Shown in pieces: positions 1 to 9,853 of a stretch of DNA of 64,000 bases (positions are counted from its first letter, which is position 1; each line of letters opens with the position of its first letter). The notes under the pieces are model-generated. The model saw only the letters and a list, made by a program, of their open reading frames with translations. It searched no databases and was not told where the DNA came from. Source of the DNA: DASVDE01 sp963740065 (GTDB taxonomy: Bacteria; Actinomycetota; Thermoleophilia; Solirubrobacterales; 70-9). The DNA lies in NCBI GenBank assembly GCA_963740065.1, contig CAVUCS010000001.1, positions 248,001 to 312,000 of the forward strand. Direction: 5' to 3'. The position numbers and the translations under genes are program-made.

Positions 1-1631
1 GGGTTGGCGATCGTCGCCAGCAGCGCGCAGACATCGGCGACCTGTTGCTGGGACCAGTAGCCGCGGCCGCCGACGACGTAGGGACGCAGTCCTGCCCGCT
101 CCAACGAGTCCTCGTAGGCATCGAGGTGGGTGAAGGCGCGCAGCAGCACGACCATCTCCCCGCGCGGGACCCCGTCAGCCGCCAGCTCCCCCAGCCGCTC
201 AGCGACGGAGCGCGCCTCGGCGAGGCAGTTGAGGGGAGTGCGGCCATCGACCGTTTGCGCCAGGTCGATTCCATCTCCGTCCCAACCGTCGCTGGGGGTG
301 AGCAGCAGCTCGACCGCCGGCCCATCGCCGGGGGGCGTGGGTTCGGCGGGGACGGAGCCGACCCGAAGCGGCCTGTAGGAGGCGCCTAGGAGCTCCTTAC
401 CGAAGGCGTTGACGGCGCCGATCACCTCCGGCCGAGAGCGGAAGTTGCCGCTCAGCTCGAGGGTCTCGGCGGCGGCGCTCTCCTCCATCGCCCGCCGCCG
501 CTCACGGAAGACATCGAGGTCGGCGTGGCGGAAGCCATAGATCGACTGGAACTCGTCGCCGACAACCATCAGCTCGCTGTCGGGCCCGCGCAGCGCTTCG
601 ATCAGCCGTAGCTGCAACCGGTTGGTGTCTTGGAACTCATCGACCATCAGGTGGCTGAAGCGAGCGCGATAGAACTTGCCGACTTCTCCCTCCAGTAGGC
701 GGGTGGCGAGGATCTGGAGGTCCTCGAAGTCGATCCCCGCGCGGCGCTCCTTCGCCGCTACGAAGCGCGAGGAGAACAGCTCCAAGAGGATCGCGACGTG
801 GCGGTAGGCCTCGCCTCCGGGGCCGGCTTCGGCGGCCCGCGCGACGGCGGCGTCAATCGCCTCTCGGTACTCGGCGACGCTCTGCGCCTTGCTGTCAATG
901 CGCAGTGCGGCCAGCTCGTCGAGGCCGATTTCCGGAGAAGCGTTTCCGAGGACGGCCAGGGCCCGCTCCAACAGTTCCCGTTTTGGGTCTCTGGGCTTCA
1001 ACTCCTCCAGGTCCGCCGCGGCGGCCTCCGCGGCCCTTCGCACCGCCGCGGCCAGGTCGGTCGCCGGCGGCTCCGGCAGGCGCGGCTGCGCGATGCCGCG
1101 GCTACGCAGCTCGGCATGGGCCCCGATCACCAAAGAGCGCAGCCCGTCGACTTCGAAGGTGGCGACCGTTTCCTCGCGGGACTCTTCGCCCTCGGCGAGG
1201 AACTCTTCCAGGGCGTCGTCAAATGCCTCACGCGCCGCTCGCTCGGCTTCCGGCGCGTCCAGCACCCGGAAGCCGGGGTCGACTCCGGCGGCGACCGGGT
1301 GGCCGGCGAGCAGGCGGTTGCAGAAGCCGTGGATCGTCGTGATCCAGGCGCCGCCAATTCCCGCCAATAGGTCGCGGGCGCGCTCATCTCCGTCCGCCGC
1401 GCGGCGGACCAACTCGGCGCGAATTCGCTCGCGCAGCTCTGCCGCGGCCTTGTCGGTGAAGGTGAAGGCGAGGATCTCATCGGGAGAGACGCCCTTCTCA
1501 CAGGTCAAACGGCAGTAGCGATCGACCATGGTGCCCGTCTTGCCGGTTCCAGCGCCCGCTTCCAGCAGCACGTCGTGCCCGGTCGCGCGGATCGCCGTCG
1601 CCTGCTCGGGAGTCGGCGTTCGCGCGCTCAT
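1..1631 (-). CDS. UvrD/RecB-family ATP-dependent DNA helicase (AddA-like), C-terminus outside window
   Basis: The frame is open from an ATG at 1631 to the left edge, so only the first ~543 residues are visible. It shows superfamily 1 helicase motifs: Walker A AGAGTGKT at residues 25-32, the motif II variant VDEFQDTN, and GDEFQSIYGFR for motif III. The family uses ATP to unwind DNA in double-strand break repair. Its ATG overlaps the stop of the upstream nuclease gene (ATGA, 1628-1631), so the two are probably translated together as an AddA/AddB-like helicase-nuclease pair. Whether this subunit also has a C-terminal nuclease domain cannot be seen. Confidence 0.85.
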   Translation of the reverse strand, partial: MSARTPTPEQATAIRATGHDVLLEAGAGTGKTGTMVDRYCRLTCEKGVSPDEILAFTFTDKAAAELRERIRAELVRRAADGDERARDLLAGIGGAWITTIHGFCNRLLAGHPVAAGVDPGFRVLDAPEAERAAREAFDDALEEFLAEGEESREETVATFEVDGLRSLVIGAHAELRSRGIAQPRLPEPPATDLAAAVRRAAEAAAADLEELKPRDPKRELLERALAVLGNASPEIGLDELAALRIDSKAQSVAEYREAIDAAVARAAEAGPGGEAYRHVAILLELFSSRFVAAKERRAGIDFEDLQILATRLLEGEVGKFYRARFSHLMVDEFQDTNRLQLRLIEALRGPDSELMVVGDEFQSIYGFRHADLDVFRERRRAMEESAAAETLELSGNFRSRPEVIGAVNAFGKELLGASYRPLRVGSVPAEPTPPGDGPAVELLLTPSDGWDGDGIDLAQTVDGRTPLNCLAEARSVAERLGELAADGVPRGEMVVLLRAFTHLDAYEDSLERAGLRPYVVGGRGYWSQQQVADVCALLATIAN

Positions 1632-4600
1632 CGCTCCTCCACGTCGAAGTCGTCGTCGGTGACCGGAGCGCGGTCGCGGCGGCAGATCGGCGCGAAGTCG
1701 CAGAAGGTGGGGCAGGTGTCGTGATCGCGCAGGCCCTCGCGCGGCCCCGGGTCGCGGCGGATGTCCCCTCTCCGCATCCGGGCGACGATTGCGCTCGCCC
1801 GTCTCCGCGCTTCGTCCAATAGCTCCTCCAACTCCGCCGCCTCGACCAGGTCGGTGCGGGAGAGTCCGTATGAGGCGAGATCTTCCGCCGCCTCGTCGAG
1901 CAAAGCGCCGCGCGGGCGCCGCTGCGAGGTTCCCTTCAGCGGATGGTAGAGGCCGCCTACGGGCTCCCCGCCCCAGTGCTCGGCGACGGCGATCAGGTAG
2001 AGCTGAAGCTGCAGCTTCGCCTTCTCCTCGAACTTGTTCTGCGGGGTGACCGATCCGGCCACCTTGTAGTCGAGGACCAGCGCTCGTCCGTCGGGCGCTC
2101 GATCGACCCGATCGATCGCGCCGTGCAGGCCCCAGGCGTCGATCTCCAGCATCGGGCGCGCGGCGTCCTCTCTCTCGCCGAAGGCTGCCTCCAGCAGCCA
2201 GGGTTCAAAGCCCCCCGTCTCGCGCTGCGACTCCTCGGCAAGGAAGCGCGTGAGTAGTCGCTCAACCCGGCGCACAATCGCCCGCTCGGCGGGATGCTCG
2301 CCCAATGTCCGCTCGGCGGCAATCGCGGTCACCAGCTGCCGCCCGCGCGTGGTCCAGGCGTCGAGCGAATCGGGGCGGGGGAGGGGGTCGCCTCCCGGTC
2401 GCTCTTTGTAGAGGCGGTAGAGCGCCTCGTGCATCAGGCCGCCTTGGACGAGCGGGTCGGGGACCGGGTCGAGGAGTTGGGGGTCAAGCTCGTGCCCAGC
2501 GAACCAGCGATAGGAGCAGACGTCGAACTCCTCCAGAGTGGTGCCGCCATAGGCGGGGACGGCGGCGAGGGAATCGATCACGGCGGGGTTGCTCAATGGC
2601 CCCGGCGCGCGGGAGGCCGCCGCCGCTGCGGCCGCAGCGGCGAGCCGGGCCTCGATTCGCGCTCCCGCTTCGGCGTCGGGTGCCGCAATCGCCAGCAGCG
2701 CGCCCCGGTCGGCGTCGTGTCCGTGTGCGGCGATCGCCCGCGCCAGCTCGTTCTCGGAGGGCGCTTCGGCGACCGGGCTGACGACCCGGGTCAGGTCACG
2801 CCCGCGCACGATCGACTCCTCGACCGGGTCGGGGCCCTCGCCGTTCGGCGGGGGCGCCAGCAGGCGGCGGACATCGTCGAGCAGTGGCGAGCGCGCCTCC
2901 GCGGCGCCGTTCTCGTCGCTGTCTCGGTAGGAGAGGAAGAGGCTCACGCGCGGCAGCGAGAGGCAGACGTAGAACAGGTAGCGCTCCTCGGCATCGGCGT
3001 CGCGGCGTGGGTCGAGGCCGAGCGACTCGCGCTGTTGCTCGGATAGGAAGGGGTCCCCGCCCCGATCGCGGCGGGGAAACTCGCCGTCCTGAAGCGAGCC
3101 GACGAATACATAGTCGAAGCGCCCGGCGCGCAGGCGGTAAGGGTCGGCGATCCGCACCCGTCCCTCAACCGGGCCGCTCCAAACGCGGAATTTGATCCCT
3201 TCCAGCACTCCGGCAAGTTCCTCGGGGCCGGGGGCGAGGTCGCCCATCTCGCTGAGGTCGGATAGAGCTCCGGCTATCGCGGCTGCCGCCCGCGCCTCTC
3301 GCTCGGGGGCTGCTGTCGCGGACTCATCCCGGGGTAGTGCGAGACCCGATCTTGACCACCAGCCGGCCAATCTCCTCGGCGAGGTGGGCCGGGGATCCCT
3401 CGGCCGCTTTACGCAGCCGCGCCAGGTCCGGCGGGAGGTCGCCGCTCTCGCTGTGCCAAAGCTCCAGCGCTCCAGCGGCGCTTCGCACCCGCCCGCGGCG
3501 AATCGCCCGCTCCAGCCAGTCGACTTTCCAGGCGGGGACCCCCGAGGGTCCCCGCAGGAAGCGCAGCACGTCGCTCGACCGCCGCGTCCCGAACTCGGCC
3601 TCGAGCAAGGCGATCAGACCGCCGCCGACGGCTGTTCCGGAGACCGGCAGCTCCGCCTCCAGCGCTGTGGCGATGCCGCAGGACTCGAGCACGGAGGCGA
3701 TCAGCGGCCCGCGGCGCGCCGTATCGCGCAAGGCAATGGCGATCTGCGCCGGATCCACCCCCTCGGCCACCAGCTTCGCTACCTCGGCGCCGATCGCTTC
3801 CGCCTCGCCCCGTTCGCCGGCCGAGCGAAGCAGGGTCAGGCCGGCGCTGGGGGGCAGCGTCTCGGCATCGATCGCGCCGAACTCCCGCTCGATGTGGAAG
3901 AGGAGCGGGTTGTCGGTATTCGTCGGGTCGGCCTCGGTCAGGCGCTCGTCATCCACTCCGATTTCCCCGCGCAGCTTGTTCAGCAGCGCCTCCCGCGCCT
4001 CCAGCGCGCTGCGACCCTCCTCGTAGGGCAGGGCCACGGTGACCGCGGTGATTGCGGCCAGCTCCCGGATCAGCTCGAACTGGTTGCCGGTCAGATCGTC
4101 AAGGCCATAGAGGAAGACCGGGCGCTCGGCCCAGAACTCGCCGGACTGCCTCAGCAGGGCTATCGCCTCAGCGGCGATCTGGTGCTGGTCATCCCTGCCG
4201 AGCCGGTCTCGCGTCTCGGCATATCCGGCGAAAAGCGCGGCGATGTCGCTGAGATATGCGGATCCCTCCAGGGTCTCCGTTCCCGCTCCCACTGAGTCGG
4301 CATCCAGGCCGGTGCCTTGCAGCTCGTCGAGCAGGCGCTCGAAGGCGAAGGCGAATCCGGGCTGTGCGGTCGAGTGCCGCAGCGGCCCCAGTCGCCCCCG
4401 TCGCTCGGCGATCGCGACGGAGATCGCCCGCAGCCGCTGGGTTGGCGTCAGCTCGGCGCCCGGGGGCGCGCCTGCCGCCGTCGCCACGGTGCGAAAGAGG
4501 GCGCCGAAGGTCAACACCGTGCCGCCGAGCACCGCGCCGCCTTCGCACAGCTCCCGCTCGATCCGGAAAACCTCGTCCACGTTGGGCACGACGAGGACCG

Positions 4601-4688
4601 GGTCGCGCTCGAGCGCATCGGTGAAGCGTTCGAGAATCAGGCCGATGCGACCGGAGTTCGGGGGCCCGTGGATCAGATTCAGCGACAT
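1628..4688 (-). CDS. AddB-like PD-(D/E)XK nuclease/helicase-like protein, split by a frameshift
   Basis: Two overlapping frames make one protein of about 1,010 residues. The N-terminal part is 3324-4688, starting ATG with a P-loop-like GPPNSGR. The C-terminal part is 1628 to ~3370. The frame changes near 3335-3341 by one base. The C-terminal part has a RecB-type nuclease core (AIDRVDR, then LVLDYKV). Cysteines DVCSYRW and CPTFCDFAPIC match the four-cysteine Fe-S pattern of AddB nucleases. By family it would process DNA ends together with the coupled helicase. No start codon with a good ribosome-binding site precedes the second part, so I read the break as a sequence error or mutation rather than two genes. 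Confidence 0.75.
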
Positions 4689-4787
4689 CGCTCCAACCCT
4701 ATGGATCGCCCCGGCGCGCTCTCACCGCAATCTGCGGCTTTCCGACCCCGATTTGCCGTCTACCACCCTCTCTAAATTGACCGACAG

Positions 4788-5243
4788 ATGGCTCTTTGCT
4801 TTGTAGACCCAGCCGATGCAATTCGCGCGATCGCCGACTCAGTCGGTCGCGAGGCGCGCCGCCAGCTTCTCGGCGAGTCCGTGCGCGCTTGGGTCGACGA
4901 GATCCCCGACGACGAGCTGGAGGTCCACTACGCAAAGGCGCTCTCCGAGCTCGACGAGCACGACCTCTCGATGCTCGCCGCCTGGCACAGCTCGATGGAG
5001 GTCGGCCAGCCGCTGCCCAACCGAGACTTCCTGATGGGGGCCTTCCCTTCACTCGGCGAGCATCGCCGCGAGGCACTCAAACTCGCCGCCGGCTTTCGCG
5101 GGGAGGAGGCCGTCGACGCGGGCGTCACCGAGGACGACGCTCTGGAGCTCGTCCTCGGCCTGCTTTCCCCGCCGCGCCTGATGGAGCTCGCCGTCGAGGC
5201 GGTAGAGCTCTACATCTGGGACCGCGCCGGCTCAGACAATTAG
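4788..5243 (+). CDS. hypothetical acidic protein, 151 aa
   Basis: I do not recognise this family. The ATG at 4788 opens a 151-residue, Asp/Glu-rich, mostly helical-looking protein with no signal peptide, membrane segment or cysteine cluster. It is divergent from the AddB-like gene, with ~100 bp between them for both promoters. It ends just before structured repeat copy A and converges with the HAD gene. Codon use matches its neighbours. No function is proposed. Confidence 0.6.
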   Translation: MALCFVDPADAIRAIADSVGREARRQLLGESVRAWVDEIPDDELEVHYAKALSELDEHDLSMLAAWHSSMEVGQPLPNRDFLMGAFPSLGEHRREALKLAAGFRGEEAVDAGVTEDDALELVLGLLSPPRLMELAVEAVELYIWDRAGSDN

Positions 5244-5246
5244 GAC

Positions 5247-5356
5247 TCTGCAAACCGGCGCATCTCGGGGTCTTCGGTTGGCCAGCTCGGTCACGCACTA
5301 ACAAGTGCGCTCCCTCACCGGCCTCCCTGCATCCCCCGACCTGCTTGGTTTTCGAG
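5247..5356. repeat. structured repeat, copy A (pairs with copy at 24719-24817)
   Basis: An element of about 105 bp shares blocks with copy B in the same order and orientation: CCGGCGCAT, TCGGT, GCTCCCT, CTGCTTGG. Between the blocks is a perfect hairpin CGCACT-AACA-AGTGCG (5294-5309). In copy B the same place holds a hairpin of different sequence, so pairing is kept while bases change. TCGGGG at 5265-5270 can also pair with CCCCGA near 5334-5339. The element lies at the 3' end of the minus-strand HAD gene and supplies its last codons and stop. Confidence 0.6.
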
Positions 5357-5998
5357 CCCTAATGTCGTTTGAATTTCACCAATCGCCTGCTCGTTGTCGC
5401 GGAAGTGGACCGCCGCCATTCCTGCCTTGCGCGCCCCTTCGCAGTTGTGGGGGAGGTCGTCGATGAAGAGGCATGCCTCGGCGGGCAGGCCGACTCGCTC
5501 CAGAGTCAGCTCATAGATCTCGGGCTCCGGCTTGCGGTAGCCGACGAAGCCCGAGTCGACGACGGTCTCGAAGATCTCGTCCACCGGAAGCATCGAGCGC
5601 CACAGCGGCTCCCACTCCCGCACGTTGTTGGTCAGCATCGCCATCCGGTAGCCCGCGGCCTTCAGCTCGCGCATCAGCTCGATCATCGGCGGATTGGGGT
5701 CGAGGGCGGCGAAGTAGATCTCTCTGAAGCGGTGCATCTGCGGCCGGTGGCCGAGCAGCGGCTCCAGCCCGTCGGTGAGTCGCTCGAGGAAGGCGGCCTC
5801 GGTGATCTCGCCGCGCTCCAGCTCAAAGAGCGGGTTCTCGCCGTCAGCTTCCCCGACCGCGGCCATCGCCTTGCCCAAGGTCTCAGTCGCTATCCCAGTC
5901 TCGTCCTGGAAGGCCATGAATGACCGCAGAAGCGGCGTTGTCAAGACGCCGCCGAAGTCGGAGATCACCGCCTCTATGCGGCCTTCGGCCTCAGGCAT
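5315..5998 (-). CDS. HAD-superfamily hydrolase
   Basis: A haloacid-dehalogenase-type phosphatase/hydrolase of about 227 aa. Motif I is SDFGGVLT, with nucleophile Asp near residue 14. The motif II region is MLTNN, the motif III lysine is in GYRKPEPEIY, and motif IV is FIDDL. DFGGVL in place of DxD resembles the epoxide-hydrolase/dehalogenase-like subgroup, so the substrate is unknown. I prefer ATG at 5998 (overlapping the upstream stop by 8 bases) over the longer TTG start at 6013. The last ~12 codons lie inside structured repeat A, which probably replaced the original C-terminus. Confidence 0.8.
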   Translation of the reverse strand: MPEAEGRIEAVISDFGGVLTTPLLRSFMAFQDETGIATETLGKAMAAVGEADGENPLFELERGEITEAAFLERLTDGLEPLLGHRPQMHRFREIYFAALDPNPPMIELMRELKAAGYRMAMLTNNVREWEPLWRSMLPVDEIFETVVDSGFVGYRKPEPEIYELTLERVGLPAEACLFIDDLPHNCEGARKAGMAAVHFRDNEQAIGEIQTTLGLENQAGRGMQGGR

Positions 5999-6395
5999 CG
6001 GCGGATCGCACAATCTCGTAGTGGCCGAGGCCTTCCCGTCCCTCGACCGACCAGCGGAAGAAGGCGACCCGGGAGTTGAGCCCCGGCCGGTGCACCGCGG
6101 TCGCGCTGATCAGTGTCCCGGCGCCGCGCAGCGGCTGCCCCTCGTCACCGTCCAACCAAAGCTCCAGCGTCACCCGCTGTTGGGTCCCATCCGCGCCGTA
6201 CTCGGTCGAGATCAGGGCCTCGGAAACCTCGATCGGCGCCGCGTCGGGGTCGCAAACGATCGCCGCCACAACCTCTTCGCCATGCCCACCGGCGCCACGC
6301 GGGCGCACGGCGGTCAGCGTCAGCAGGCCGCCGTCGGAGAAAACGATCCCAATCGAGCGCCGCAGCGCCGCGTCGTCAATTTGCTCAACACCCAT
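5991..6395 (-). CDS. hypothetical protein, 134 aa
   Basis: The frame is open further upstream, but that part is antisense to the SufT-like gene. The supported start is ATG at 6395 (MGVEQIDDAAL). The protein looks like a soluble beta-rich domain. No family is recognised. Its stop overlaps the HAD gene start, so the two form an operon. It is divergent from the SufT-like gene. Confidence 0.55.
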   Translation of the reverse strand: MGVEQIDDAALRRSIGIVFSDGGLLTLTAVRPRGAGGHGEEVVAAIVCDPDAAPIEVSEALISTEYGADGTQQRVTLELWLDGDEGQPLRGAGTLISATAVHRPGLNSRVAFFRWSVEGREGLGHYEIVRSADA

Positions 6396-6494
6396 TGCGC
6401 GGAAGCCTAATGAGTCCCCTCTCAACGTTCCGCTGCGAGTTATCTCGGCATAGGCCGCATAAGTCGCAGCGGAGCGATGGCTACCATTGGGCCC

Positions 6495-6812
6495 ATGTCC
6501 GAGAACAAAGCAGCGGTGCTGACCGAAGACGACGTGCTCGAAGCCCTCGAAGAGGTGATCGATCCCGAGCTGGGACTCGACTTCGTCTCCCTCGGCCTCG
6601 TCTACGACGTCAACATCGAAGAGTCCGACGTCTACGTCACCTTCACCCTCACCACCCCCGCCTGCCCAATCGGCCCCCAGGTCTCCGAGCAGATGAAGGA
6701 GTTCGTCGGCGACCTCCCCGGCGTAACCGCCGTCCACCCAAAGATGATCTTCGACCCCCCTTGGTCGCCGGAGATGATGACCGACGACGCCAAGTTCGCA
6801 CTGGGGTTCTAG
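6495..6812 (+). CDS. metal-sulfur cluster biosynthetic enzyme, SufT/MIP18-like (DUF59)
   Basis: A small protein of 105 aa with the DUF59/MIP18 pattern: EVIDPELGLDFVSLGLVYDV, then TTPACPIG with the conserved cysteine. Family members help mature or transfer Fe-S clusters. It sits about 8 kb from the Suf genes. An in-frame ATG at 6477 would add six residues, with GGAG only two bases upstream. The start at 6495 gives the usual N-terminus, so the start is uncertain. It converges with fxsA, the two stops overlapping by four bases. Confidence 0.8.
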   Translation: MSENKAAVLTEDDVLEALEEVIDPELGLDFVSLGLVYDVNIEESDVYVTFTLTTPACPIGPQVSEQMKEFVGDLPGVTAVHPKMIFDPPWSPEMMTDDAKFALGF

Positions 6813-7275
6813 CGCGGTAGCTGCGGGTCGTCGGCTGGGATTTCCTCCGCGGTTCCATCGAAGTCGTACGGCTGCGAGGCGGTGGGGCGGCCGGGGAAGG
6901 CGACGATTTTGAAGCGGCGCAGTAGAAGCGGGCGCATCAGGCGGCGGGCGATTGCTCGGGTCGGTGGGAATAGGAGGAAGAGGCCGAAGATGTCGGAGAT
7001 GAAGCCGGGGGTGAGAAGCAGGGTGCCGCCGATCACGATTAGGACTCCGTCGGCCGCCTCGCGACCGGGGAAGCGGCGGGCTCGGCGAGGGCTTTGTTGA
7101 AGCGGCGCCAGGCGCCGCGGCCCTGGTGGCGCAGCAGCCACGAGCCGAGCAGGGCGTCGGCCAGCAGCAGCGCCAGCGTCGGCCAGACGCCGATCAGCTG
7201 CCCGACCTGGATGATCACGTACAACTCCGCGATCGGCACGACGATGAAGAGGACTACGAGGAGGGCCATGGTCAA
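6809..7275 (-). CDS. fxsA: FxsA family membrane protein, frameshifted
   Basis: The N-terminal frame (7039-7275) begins MTMALLVVLFIVVPIAELYV and continues through LLRHQGRGAWRRF. The C-terminal frame (6809 to ~7080) continues PGREAADGVLIVIGGTLLL and ends in a hydrophilic tail. Together they give an FxsA-type protein of about 155 aa with three to four membrane helices. The change of frame is at a short C run on the coding strand (7078-7081), where one extra C would restore reading. FxsA homologues affect sensitivity to phage exclusion in E. coli, but their general role is unclear. Confidence 0.8.
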
Positions 7276-7290
7276 AGCGTAATGACCTGT

Positions 7291-7336
7291 CGAGTGGTCA
7301 GTTGACCCACGTTTTCGGTGGTCAAACGACCACTCG
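7291..7336. promoter_or_regulatory. double palindrome upstream of fxsA (possible operator)
   Basis: Arms at 7291-7307 and 7320-7336 form a 17-bp inverted repeat with two mismatches. Each arm region also contains a smaller palindrome: GGTCA-GT-TGACC on the left and GTGGTC-AAAC-GACCAC on the right. It lies 16 bp upstream of the fxsA start and about 60 bp past the acyltransferase stop. With no T-run it does not look like a simple terminator. A dimeric repressor binding two sites is plausible but unproven. Confidence 0.4.
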
Positions 7337-7397
7337 GCGCGCTATGCCGGAGTTGTCGCCGCCGCGGCCGCCTCTTCCAGCTCGGCGAGGGCGTCGG

Positions 7398-8759
7398 TTA
7401 GGCCGCTCGGCGATCGCCGTCCACGTCCTCCATCGAGTCGTAGTCGGCGAGGAGGCCGAAGTTGATGCGGCCGTTGTAGCTCATGATCGCCACCGCGAGG
7501 GCGTGATTCTCGGGCAGGAAGGCGACCGGGAAGACCTCCTCCAGCTCGCGTCCCAACACGTAGAGGGGAATCTGAGGGCCGGGCACGTTGGTGACGATCG
7601 TGTTGAAGAGACGGGTGGAGAAGTTGATCCGAGAGGCCTGCGCGAGCAGGGTCGGCGGGGCGAAGTCGTTGAAGCGGGAGATCACCTCGGCGCCGAGCGC
7701 CTGCTTGGAGCGCTTCAGCCCCTCCATCTCCTCGCTGACGATCCGCAGCCGGCGCACCGGGTCGTCGACGTAGACCGGCAGCGGGCCGCGCATCGCGGCG
7801 ATCCGGTTGCCCAGCTCGCCGCGCTCGTCGGCGCTACGAATCGAAACCGGGACCAGCGCCCGCAGCTCAAGCCCCTCGGTGCGGATCCCTCGCCTATGCA
7901 TCCATTCGCGCAGCGCTCCGGTCACCACGGCCAAGACCACGTCATTGACCGTCCCGCCGAGCGCGTTCTTGATCCGCTTGAAGGACTCCAGCTCGCCGCG
8001 CGCCCAGACGAAACGGCGATGCGGTCCGATCGGCTGGTTCAGGGGTACGTCCGGCGCCGGGTCGGCGAAGGCGCCGGCGACCTCGCCGACCGCCTCGACT
8101 GCCTCGACCACGCGCCGCGCCGCCGTCTCCGGGTGGCGCACCGCCTCGGCCGCGCGCTCGATCAGACCGACGGGAAGCGCCGCCAGGTCGCGCGCGCCTC
8201 GCGACATCAGGTCGGCGCTGCTCGGCTCGGGCCGCGGCTTCCAGTCATCGTCGACCGGTGCGGGGTCGGGCACGGGCTCGACGTCAAACAGAACCGAGCC
8301 GATGTCCACCCCGGAGATGCCGTCGACCATCGCGTGATGGGTCTTGGTCAGGATCGCGAAGCGGTTGCGCTCCAGCTCCTGCACCAGCCACAGCTCCCAG
8401 AGCGGCTTGGAGCGGTCGAGCTGCTGGGAGAAGACCCGCCCGGCGAGTCGCTTCAACTCCTCCTCGCTGCCCGGTGACGGCAGCCCGGTATGGCGGATGT
8501 GGTAGGTCAGGTTGAAGTTGACGTCGTCGGCCCACAGGGGTCGCCCGGCCTCCAGGGGAGGGACCACCAGGCGCTGGCGGAAGCGCGGCACCTGGCTCAA
8601 TCGCCCCCGCACATGCTCGACCAGGTCGACGTATTTGGGCGGCGGTCCCTCGAAGATGAGGATCGCACCGACATGCATGTGACTGGCTGAGGTCTCGTTG
8701 GTGAGGAAAGAGGCGTCGACGGCGGTCAGCCGGTCGAGGTGTTGTCCTTGGGTGGGCAC
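7398..8759 (-). CDS. wax ester synthase/diacylglycerol acyltransferase (WS/DGAT)
   Basis: A full-length protein of 453 aa. The catalytic HHAMVDG motif (HHxxxDG) is at residues 141-147, and the family PLWE motif is at 119-122. By family it transfers acyl groups from acyl-CoA to long-chain alcohols or diacylglycerol, making storage lipid at the cytoplasmic membrane. ATG at 8759 starts close to and divergent from ispH, leaving about 23 bp between the genes. It appears to be transcribed alone. Confidence 0.92.
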   Translation of the reverse strand: MPTQGQHLDRLTAVDASFLTNETSASHMHVGAILIFEGPPPKYVDLVEHVRGRLSQVPRFRQRLVVPPLEAGRPLWADDVNFNLTYHIRHTGLPSPGSEEELKRLAGRVFSQQLDRSKPLWELWLVQELERNRFAILTKTHHAMVDGISGVDIGSVLFDVEPVPDPAPVDDDWKPRPEPSSADLMSRGARDLAALPVGLIERAAEAVRHPETAARRVVEAVEAVGEVAGAFADPAPDVPLNQPIGPHRRFVWARGELESFKRIKNALGGTVNDVVLAVVTGALREWMHRRGIRTEGLELRALVPVSIRSADERGELGNRIAAMRGPLPVYVDDPVRRLRIVSEEMEGLKRSKQALGAEVISRFNDFAPPTLLAQASRINFSTRLFNTIVTNVPGPQIPLYVLGRELEEVFPVAFLPENHALAVAIMSYNGRINFGLLADYDSMEDVDGDRRAA

Positions 8760-8782
8760 GGTTCAACGGTACCCTGTCCCGG

Positions 8783-9853
8783 ATGCCTTCCGCCACCGCT
8801 GCATCCCCCAGCAAGGTCTTGCTCGCCGCGCCGCGCGGCTACTGCGCGGGCGTCGATCGCGCCGTGCAGACCGTCGAGCGCGCGCTGGAGCTCTACGGCG
8901 CGCCCGTCTACGTCCGCAAGGAGATCGTCCACAACAAACACGTGGTCGAGGAGCTGGCCAAGCGCGGCGCGATCTTCGTCGAGGAGGAGACCGAGGTGCC
9001 GGAGGGGGAGATGGTCGTCTTCTCCGCCCACGGTGTGGCCCCGGCCGTCCACGAGAACGCCGCCACCCGCAGCCTGCGCACGATCGACGCCACCTGCCCG
9101 CTGGTGACCAAGGTCCACGTCTCCGCGCGTCGCTTCGCCGCCGAGGGCTACACGATCGTGATGATCGGCCACGACGGTCACGAGGAAGTCGAAGGGACCA
9201 CCGGTGAAGCCCCGGACAGCATCGTCCTGATCGAAACCGCCGACGAGGTCGCGAGCCTTGAGGTTCCGGACCCCGACAAGGTCGCTTTCATCACCCAGAC
9301 CACCCTCTCCGTTGATGAGACGGCCGAAGTAATCGCCGCCCTGCGTGCCAAGTTCCCGGCGATCGTCAGCTCCAAGTCGGACGACATCTGTTACGCGACG
9401 ACCAACCGCCAGATCGCGGTCAAGCAGCTTGCCCGTGAGTGCGACCTGGTCCTGGTGATCGGTTCGACCAACTCCTCCAACTCAAACCGCCTGGTCGAGG
9501 TGGCGCGCGAGCACGGCGCCGCCTCCCACCTGATCGATAACCACACCCAAGTTCGGGAGGAGTGGCTGGAAGGCGTGGAGACGGTCGGCATCACTTCGGG
9601 CGCCAGCGCCCCCGAGGAGCTGGTCGAAGCGCTCGTCGAGTTTTTCCGCGACCGCGGCGCCGACGACATCTCCGAGCTGCGCACCGTCCACGAGGACGTC
9701 CGCTTCATGCTCCCCAAGGAGATCCGCGAAGCCCAGGCGGCGCGGGCTCAAGGTGTGCCGGCCGCGAACCCGATCGACCAGATGCGAAGGCCGGGAGAGG
9801 GGTGGAGGACCAAGGTGTGGCTCTCATGGCTTGCATCTTCCATCAGCGGATAG
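8783..9853 (+). CDS. ispH: 4-hydroxy-3-methylbut-2-enyl diphosphate reductase
   Basis: Last enzyme of the MEP isoprenoid pathway; it reduces HMBPP to IPP and DMAPP with a [4Fe-4S] cluster. The three cluster cysteines are visible in RGYCAGV (C21), DATCPLV and DDICYATTNR. The SGASAPE and STNSSNS substrate-site motifs are also present. The family usually ends near FMLPKEIREA. The ~38 residues after that are unusual and overlap the convergent thioredoxin-fold gene by 106 bp. The tail may be a read-through extension. Confidence 0.93.
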   Translation: MPSATAASPSKVLLAAPRGYCAGVDRAVQTVERALELYGAPVYVRKEIVHNKHVVEELAKRGAIFVEEETEVPEGEMVVFSAHGVAPAVHENAATRSLRTIDATCPLVTKVHVSARRFAAEGYTIVMIGHDGHEEVEGTTGEAPDSIVLIETADEVASLEVPDPDKVAFITQTTLSVDETAEVIAALRAKFPAIVSSKSDDICYATTNRQIAVKQLARECDLVLVIGSTNSSNSNRLVEVAREHGAASHLIDNHTQVREEWLEGVETVGITSGASAPEELVEALVEFFRDRGADDISELRTVHEDVRFMLPKEIREAQAARAQGVPAANPIDQMRRPGEGWRTKVWLSWLASSISG

